The position numbers were made by a program, and so were the translations under genes. Below the pieces are notes generated by a model. The model ran no database searches and was not told the DNA's origin. It saw only the letters and a list, made by a program, of their open reading frames with translations. From Scalesia atractyloides (Eukaryota; Streptophyta; Magnoliopsida; Asterales; Asteraceae), in the NCBI GenBank assembly GCA_947069175.1, contig CAMTDV010000017.1, positions 54,321,137 to 54,385,136 of the forward strand: 64,000 bases of DNA. The letters run 5' to 3'. Shown here one piece after another: positions 57,088 through 64,000 of the stretch (position 1 is the stretch's first letter; every line of letters begins with the position of its first letter).

Positions 57088-59667
57088 TGTCACACCCCGA
57101 CCCGCAGCGGAAGAAGAGTCGGGGCATAATTGGGTTATCACCAAAGCTCATGATGTTTACTAATATGTTTCATATTTACTAAATTCAAATTACATCTCAA
57201 ATGTTCAAGTCAAATTCATACAATACAAGGAAAGGAAAATTAAATAAACAATCCAAAATCTAAACTGTTTTATTCTTCTAGGCCGTCCTATATGTTTCTT
57301 GCTTCAACTGGATCACCTGTATCATGTGTAAAAATGGGGGTTTTTGGGTCAACAAAAGTTGGCGAGTGAACCTTGTTAGAAAATATTTATTATTGATTTC
57401 TTGTTATATTTAACAAGGGAAAATTGTGCAATAATCATATGTGAGCAAACGTAAATAAACATACAATAACAAATAACAAACCACCTTGCATGAGCAAATG
57501 CATGAATGATAATGTATATGTTGGCAACGTCACGTTCCGCTCATAGGTAATGGGGAACGGACGGCCTATGATGATGTATGTGCGATCAAGGCTCAATCCA
57601 ACGTTCACGCTCATAGGTAATGGGGAACGGTTCCGCTCATAGGTAATGGGGAACAGACGGCCTATGATGATGTATGTACTGAAAATGATGAATTTAATCT
57701 AAACATTAACCACACAAACAATTGATACATATTGGATACACATTTGATCATGGATATGATGGTTGCACAAGTGTTTAAATATAATAAATAATAAATGACA
57801 CATGATACACCCTAAAAATGTGATTAAAACGGGGAATTTGTAGAGATTCACTCACATTGGGTGCGTTCGTTTGATAATGTTGAATGCGCACGAGTTTAGA
57901 GGGTTGATCGACGAGGAATAACTAACCTAAATAATAACGAAAAGGTACAGTAAATAAGTGGATTTTATTAACAATTTTAATAGGATTTTTAGATATAGTT
58001 TTGTGAGTTTAAGGTCATTTTCTAACTTTAAAAATATTATTTTTAAGTATTTTTAATTGATTTTTAAATTAAATAAATAAATAAAAATATAAAAAAATTA
58101 TTGAATTTTTGGTTGACCGTTGACCGTTGACCATTGACTTTGACTGTTGACCGGTTCAGACCTTGTATATGTATGCGCTGGGTGAGGCTCGAACTCATGA
58201 CCTCCCGTACGCGTGCACGCAGCTCTACCAACTGAGCTACGTGTCTAACCCGAAATATTTCTGTTTTTAATTATATTTATATAATATTTAATTTATTCAG
58301 AATTCATTTATTTTAAAAAAGATTTTAATTATGTCAAACTGGTGTGCATGATGAGTTTCGAACCCGTGACCTGTGGTTTAACTTTGCACACAGTCCACCG
58401 CTGGACTGTGTGTCTAACCTGGTTAAAATACTTGTTTTTATTTCTCTTATATACTAACTGAAAGGTTCCGTATTTGGGTTTTATAAAAAGGTTTGAATAT
58501 TGTGACGAATCGGAACAAGGACAGACTCGAACTCGGTATCTCTATGTTTCAAATGCACACAGTCCACCGCTGGACTGTGTGTCTAACTCGAGATATAACC
58601 CGATTTATATTAAATATATACACAACCTAAACTTCATCTTCTTCGTTAAAACAACACAGACAACGATTATTCTACTGTTCTTGTTTAATTCGATTGACGG
58701 ACATATAAATGATGAAATGTAACGGATAGAGAAGGATTTGGAAATGAATGTACCGGAAAGATGATTTTTCTCAGAACTCCGGCAATGTCGTCGGCTCTGT
58801 TTTATGAATTCCGTCTGAGTGGTCCAATTAACAGCTTTGATTAACTAATTGTGAAATTAAATGACTAAACAAGAGTTATCAGAGAGTTTAGATGTTCATA
58901 CCGATTCACAGCGTGATTTCGGAATTTTCAGAAATTTTCCGGCGAGAGCTGAATATCCGACAACGTCGTCTGGGACCGATTCTGATTGAAGGATTTGAGT
59001 TAGTAAAAGTCTAACAATGGATAGAAGATGAAAGAATTGAGAAATTTACCGATTCGATGAATGTCACGGTTTTCCGGAGAAAGTCCGGCGATTTCAGAAA
59101 GCGTTTCCGACGAACAGAAAATAGAGCGAAAGTGAAATTGGAGGTTCTGTGAGTGTTTTTGAGTTGTGAGATCATGATATTGTTAGTGAAAATCAGGAAG
59201 TAATTGATTTCGGTTTTCAACTCCAAAAATCATATGAAGGAATTGAAGGCTGAATTGATTAAAAACGTGGGTTTATTGGTTATAAGCAGTAATAGCGAAT
59301 ACTCAACAGTCTGGACAGTTGAAAGCTGATGAGCGGTTTCAGTTTTGGCGCAAACAGATGATTTACGGGTGAACTTAAGGTTTTATTTGTTTCCTTGATT
59401 ACACAAAACAGCAAGTGGCGGAGTGGTTAAGTGTGTGATGTTTGAGTCTTCCGGCTGACCCGGGTTCGAAACCCGACAGCCCCTTTTCCTTTTTATTTAA
59501 TTTATTTTTAGTTTTTAATAATTATAGTTTTTAAATTCTAAAATGTTTATTAATTATGTATTGTTTAAAATTAAAATTAACCATAAATACGCAACAAAAT
59601 TTTATAACTTGATATTCGATTAACAAACAAAGCGGGTTTGGAAACCCGTTTTTCGACGGATGTTACA
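57088..59667 (-). repeat. G5 5' LTR
   Basis: 2,580 bp, the partner of 48961-51567. tRNA-like modules recur at about 58177-58250, 58339-58423 and 58514-58591 (minus) and 59411-59490 (plus). The plus-strand module has one change in the T-arm (GACAG for GGCAG). Confidence 0.93.
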
Positions 59668-59672
59668 ACTGC

Positions 59673-60656
59673 TGAGCAGGGTTTTGGGCTATTTGATTCT
59701 GTGTAGGAGCAGTACGGAAAGTGTTGGCAAGATGACCAGATTTCCCATAGTTGGTGCAAACGCGGCACTGTAAATGTGGTTGATGGTGACTGTTACACTT
59801 GTTGCACATAGGTGCATTGCCAGCATATTGTTTCTTGACCGGTGGCTGAGCAGGCTGATCGGGAGCAGTTTGGTTAGGTTGTGTAGTGAGAGTGAAGTTC
59901 TTAGAAGCCTTGCGCTTCCTCGACTTCTTGGAGGTTTCAGCTTTGTTACCCTTTTGCTTCTCACACTTAACAGACGGTTTCTTGTCACCCTTTCGATGAA
60001 GCTTACCCTTTTTGACTTGCGATTCAGTAAGGTTTGCAGCCAGCTCAATGGCTTGAAGGACAGATGTAGGGTTACTGCCAGTGACGATGTCCTGGACAGG
60101 ATCTGGCAGACCATCTATGTACTTTTCAATCGCCTTATCCAAAGGCGTCACCATCTCAGGGCATAATAGGCTCAACTCCTCATACCCATTGGTATACGCA
60201 CGGTGCTCACCGCTGTCTTGCTTTAGGTTATGGAACTCATTCTCAAGCGCCCTCTTTTCATGACGGGGGCAGAACTATTTCATCATTAGAGCTCTAAGTT
60301 CCTCCCATGCATGAACCATCGCAACATCAATACCCCTATCTCTCACCACTCCGTTCCACCACGTGAGTGCCCTCTTATGAAATACACTTGAAGCAAGCTC
60401 GACTTTACGATTATCAGGACACTGGACATGGCGAAAAGTACTCTCAAGACTCTCAAACCACTATAGGAGCCCAGTTGCTCCTTTAGAACCACTAAACTTG
60501 AGTGGTTTAGCCGAGTTAAACTGTTTAAAGTTGCACACAGCAAATGCATTGTTATTGTTGTTGGCTTGGTTGATTTGAGTAATGAGATTCGATAGCATAG
60601 CAGCCATCTGTTGTGCTATGATAGTTGCCTGGTGGTACGTTTCGTCGAGGAAGCAT
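59673..60656 (-). pseudogene. G4 gag, N-terminal part (broken)
   Basis: The ATG at 60654-60656 is followed within about 10 codons by a frameshift. Then come IIAQQMAAMLSNLITQINQANNN, NFKQFNSAKPLKFSGSKGA, a TAG-type stop in the WFES block, RKVELASSVFHKRALTWWNG, and a stop in the MMK-FCPRHE block. LKQDSGEHRAYTNGYEELS leads into an open stretch (60175-59663) with CRVCTNYGKSGHLANTF, where the last Cys is Phe. It continues at 48960 beyond G5. Confidence 0.85.
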
Positions 60657-61204
60657 TCTAAAAGAGGAAAACATGAGAGAAAAGGAGTGAGATGAATGTT
60701 CGGGAAATGAGATGTCATAAAAATCAACGAAATGAAAGGATGGTGGTCATTCGTTCGTTTACTTGCAACAACCAAACGACACACAGTGACTAATCAAAGT
60801 AAATAGGTTTTTATAATGTATCACAAAGACATGCTTTAGCCTATAGGTGGATACTCACCCCAAGAGTTCCCAGGTAAGAGTGACTGGTCCGATTAAGTGG
60901 ATTTGTACGAACACTCTAGCCTTAGACAAAAAACTCAGGGTACAGGCACCCACCCTTCCCGATTGCATGTGTTCACATTATTAAAACCCAAACTTTGATG
61001 AGATTTTGAAAACTTTGAACGCAAAAAGCACCGATGATTTGTTTTGGGTTTTAAAATGAATTATACTTTGTTTTTGGTAATCACCTAAGGATAGGTGATG
61101 GTATTGTTTTAAGATCTAAACACATGATAACTTGTGTTAGGGTCCTAGAATGGTTATAGTCTAGGTCAAAGCATTACTAATAACCTAATTCCCTATAACC
61201 ATTG
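60657..61204 (-). other. G4 leader
   Basis: Non-coding. The conserved chromovirus leader block lies at 60826-60985, nearly identical to that of G1 at 11868-12010. Confidence 0.7.
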
Positions 61205-61216
61205 GCTCTGATACCA
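61205..61216 (-). other. G4 primer binding site (initiator tRNA-Met)
   Basis: TGGTATCAGAGC on the minus strand, seven bases inside the 5' LTR. Confidence 0.9.
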
Positions 61217-61223
61217 ATCTTTC

Positions 61224-63438
61224 TGTCATACCCCGACCGCGTAAAACAAAAAACCGCGGCGGAATCGTCGGGAGTGTCGTAACAGAGGTATTGTTTCAAC
61301 AACCATGGTAAATAAAGTTTTGTATTATTGATTCAAATTGTTTACATTGTCTGGAATTAACAGAAACATAACATAAGTTTTATTTGTCTTGCTAGATTTT
61401 AAGTCACTAAAGCCCAAGTCTGTCCTAAGTGTCGCATGAATCATCCTTAAGCATTAGCTCCTGAAACACATGTGAAAATAGGTACGTCAGCATAAAAATG
61501 CCTATGCGATACATAGGTTTTGATGATGAGGATTCATGACTTGAACTTTAAATAAATAGTTTTAACGAAAAGTAGTCATGAACCTTGTGAAATATTTTCT
61601 TTTATAAAACCATATGAAAATCAAATGATATAAAAGAAGAATGTATGGTTAAATAATTAACCGTATGAAAATGAATTGTATAAAATATGTCATTTGTAAA
61701 ACAATGTCTTGTAAAAAAAATATGTTATTTGTACCAAATGTGTCATGTCTTTGTCTTTGTCGAAGTGGTTTAAATAACGCTACGATATGTAATATCATAA
61801 AAGCACTTATATATAGGAAGTACCAGCGGCGTATCCAGATGTTTTTATCATATTACACACATCTCATTATTTAAATCACTTATCAAATAACCACCAAAAA
61901 TGTCTTGTCTAACAAATGTCAAATGTCATGTATAACCAAATGTCGTGTACGAAAACAATGCCTTGAATAAACCAAAGTTTAAATCAAAGGTCATGTGTTG
62001 CAAAACCAATGGTTTATTTGATATGAACATTTATGTAGTTATGTTTATCGCATACATTCAAGCCTTGGGACTGTCGGATAAACCCTTATCAAGTCAAAGG
62101 TTTATCAAAAATGTATTTGGATTCTGCCATTCCCTACTTCCAAACAAACCTAGGAAGCGGAGTACGGGATTTGTCAAGTCCTATGTTACCATTACATATT
62201 ACCGGGCGGCATGATTAATGTTAATGAATGTATTATGTCCCGTTAAACAAACCGAATGTCATAGTCAATATAAGCAATGTCGTGAAAATTGTCTTTAAAC
62301 CATGTAATAAGTATGGTAAGTCAACATACGAAGTAGAAATGTCCATAAAATCGATTGTGCTAGCATGCCCAGTCAACATACATAGCAAAATGAATGTAAA
62401 TCAATGTGCTCATATGCTAAGTCAACGTATGCCGCAAAAGATGTCTTTGAAATCAATGTGCTAGCATGCTCAGTCAACATACATAGCAAAACATAATTGA
62501 AATCATGTACTATATATGTACTAGATGAACATAACAAGTATATGTCATGAAAGCGTGAAAACATGAAAGTATCGAGTCGGCACATGTGTTTCACCCCAAA
62601 TTATTTGAAAAAAATATAAAAGAGGGGTCTATGTACTCACTTGGGATTGCAAAAGTATCCTTGTTCAAGAAAAATAATAAAGCGCAAAAGTACGAGGAAT
62701 CAAATGGTTCCTAAGATCGGATAACTATGTTATAAGTCGGGACTTTAATTGGCAGATTGACTAGAATGATGTCTTATAAATCAAATGAGTGTTGGAACTC
62801 ATATGATTTAATAAACTCAACATTCTGATTTGGAAGTGATCCTAAGTGCTTTTGACCCGTAATGACCCTTTAAGGTAGTTTACGCTACTTTAACGTGCCA
62901 TTTGCGTAAATGCGTGATCAGTTGGTTAAACATATCCTATGATAAGTCTTAAATGCCCAAACATGTTTAATAATGTTGTAATATCAGTTTATATGTTAAA
63001 AGTTTAGTCTCATATGCTTAAAATGAATTTATGTGCAAAAAGGGCATTTTGGTCATTATAAAGGGCATAATAACGACCTATCATAATACTAACCAAAAGA
63101 CGTGACCATAAGGTATAATCCTCAGAGGGTTATTCCTTATACTACTATGTTTTTGCCATACCGAAGCCCTCAAAACTTATTTCTAAGTTATATAAATGGT
63201 ATTTAGGGTATTTTTAGCTTATGCCATTGATCCAGAGTGTATGTCGCGTTAAACTTATTACGTTTGCGTAACGGTTTGCGATTTAACTTCCAGAAGTGAT
63301 TTGAAAGGTCGAATTTGAACAAGGATTGAAAATATGAAATGTCGTAAGTCTTAAAATAAATCTTGGAATAAAACTCAATATTATAAAATTACAAAATCGT
63401 TCGGGATAATACGATGATTAAAATACATTGATGTCACT
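61224..63438 (-). repeat. G4 5' LTR, with a 1.2-kb internal deletion
   Basis: 2,215 bp, against 3,428 bp in the 3' LTR. The block equivalent to 43978-45174 is missing, joined at ATG (63147-63149), which occurs at both edges. The TATA module is at 61805-61838. It ends TGTCACT. Confidence 0.92.
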
Positions 63439-63443
63439 CTTTT

Positions 63444-64000
63444 AGCTCAAACAGCTAAAAGAAATGAACAAGACTAGAAGAAGGTACTTACTTGTGTTGT
63501 AGCACCCTCAAGAGCTTAGGTAGGAGGCCTCTAAAGGGAAGCAAACTCCACTTAGAGTAGATTTAGAGAAAGGAAAGAATTGATCAAGGAAATGAGGTGA
63601 AAATGGCTAGCTGTTTAAACTTGAAACAAGATCACAAGATCATGCCAAGTGTATAATGAGGTGTTGAAACCATAGGAAGTGTGGCAAGATCAAGTGATTA
63701 GTGTCCAAGGAAGTAAACATGAAGCTACCACCTTTCTGCTGATCTGGGACCTCTTACAGACCGTAAGAGGTTTGCCTTATGGTCCGTAAGGCCTTGGTCT
63801 TGGGCAAGCTTTTGAAAATTGGTGGAAATGGCCCCTGGACTTGTTTTGTCGCGTTTTAGCACTTCTAGCATCCGTTAACCTCATTTCTAGGCTCCATAAG
63901 GATGAATAAGCATAAGAAACTTGAAATATGTCCAAAAAAATATCGGATGTCGGTTCGTTTGGTTGTACGGTTGTGGTTTTTGGTTAATTACGACGAACGC
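63444..64000 (-). repeat. G3 5' LTR, resumed after G4 and running off the window
   Basis: It matches 34765-35320 of the other G3 LTR (TAGCTCAAACAGCTAAAAG onward), including the TACGG motif at about 63757-63791. About 400 bp more are expected beyond the window. Confidence 0.88.

Larger units (their letters stand above)
48961..59667 (-). mobile_element. G5: Ty3/gypsy chromovirus, youngest layer of the nest
   Basis: 10,707 bp, TGTCACACC to GATGTTACA, LTRs of 2,607 and 2,580 bp. The minus-strand gene order is complete from gag to chromodomain. Most breaks are single in-frame stops. The LTRs differ at about 3% over their first 300 bp by eye. The LTR sequence is unlike that of G1, G3 and G4, so this is a different family. 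Confidence 0.93.
42036..63438 (-). mobile_element. G4: Ty3/gypsy chromovirus carrying G5
   Basis: The LTRs are 42036-45463 and 61224-63438, and the internal region is split by G5 at 48961-59667. The gene order on the minus strand is gag, protease, reverse transcriptase, RNase H, integrase, chromodomain. It is close in sequence to G1. The final base of the right terminus is changed (TGTCACT for TGTCACA). All genes are broken. Confidence 0.92.
32906..64000 (-). mobile_element. G3: gag-only chromovirus, host of G4, continuing past the window
   Basis: The left LTR is 32906-35720. The internal region (35721-39443) has gag but no pol. The right LTR begins at 39444, is split by G4 at 42035 and resumes at 63444. 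The two LTRs share the tandem-repeat and TATA structure. The missing pol makes it defective or non-autonomous. Confidence 0.85.

Noticed and set aside
1..64000. CRISPR array, prokaryotic operons or host plant genes
   Set aside because: The repeats are LTRs, tandem units and palindromes without regular spacers. All long coding signals are retrotransposon gag, pol or ORF2.

Overview
This window is plant nuclear repeat DNA made entirely of nested LTR retrotransposons. I find no host gene, no intact tRNA or rRNA gene and no CRISPR. The Ty3/gypsy chromoviruses (Tekay/Del-like pol ending in a chromodomain, initiator tRNA-Met primer sites) and a large Ty1/copia element point to a flowering plant. 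The second gene of the copia resembles, from memory and without a search, hypothetical proteins annotated in Asteraceae drafts such as Tanacetum and Artemisia, so Asteraceae is my best guess.

Layout. The oldest layer is G2, a plus-strand chromovirus of which part of one LTR (16124-16872) and part of the leader (16888-17124 and 32050-32905) remain. Copia A (visible 1668-16123, plus) sits in the G2 LTR. It carries an unclassified LTR end (L0, 1-1667) and a complete minus-strand chromovirus G1 (4002-15402). Copia B (17125-32049, plus, 14.9 kb with only 401-bp LTRs) sits in the G2 leader. G3 (32906 to beyond the window, minus), a gag-only chromovirus, also cuts the G2 leader. G4 (42036-63438, minus) lies inside the right LTR of G3, and G5 (48961-59667, minus) lies inside the gag of G4. 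That makes a four-deep nest, G2 > G3 > G4 > G5. Target-site duplications can be read for G1 (TTGTG), Copia B (ATACT/ATATT), G4 (CTTTT) and G5 (GCTGC/ACTGC).

All gag and pol genes are broken by stops or frameshifts, so every element is a fossil, although G5 and Copia B retain most of their domains.

The most interesting content is in the Copia A/B family. After pol there is a roughly 4-kb second gene (ORF2) that lacks signs of an env protein. In Copia B it appears to have its own promoter: a TATA box between two copies of a 16-bp palindrome, AAGTTCG-NN-CGAACTT. A short ATG exon follows, then a 632-nt GT-AG intron that is full of the same palindrome, then a long second exon that continues in frame. 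The same palindrome occurs beside the LTR TATA box and in the gag leader. The palindrome-TATA-palindrome-ATG-donor order is kept at the same spacing in the diverged Copia A. Other notable points are tRNA-like modules inside the G5 LTR, a local inversion inside ORF2, a 3 x 140-bp tandem repeat between two TATA modules in the G3 LTR, and a conserved leader block shared by all five chromoviruses.
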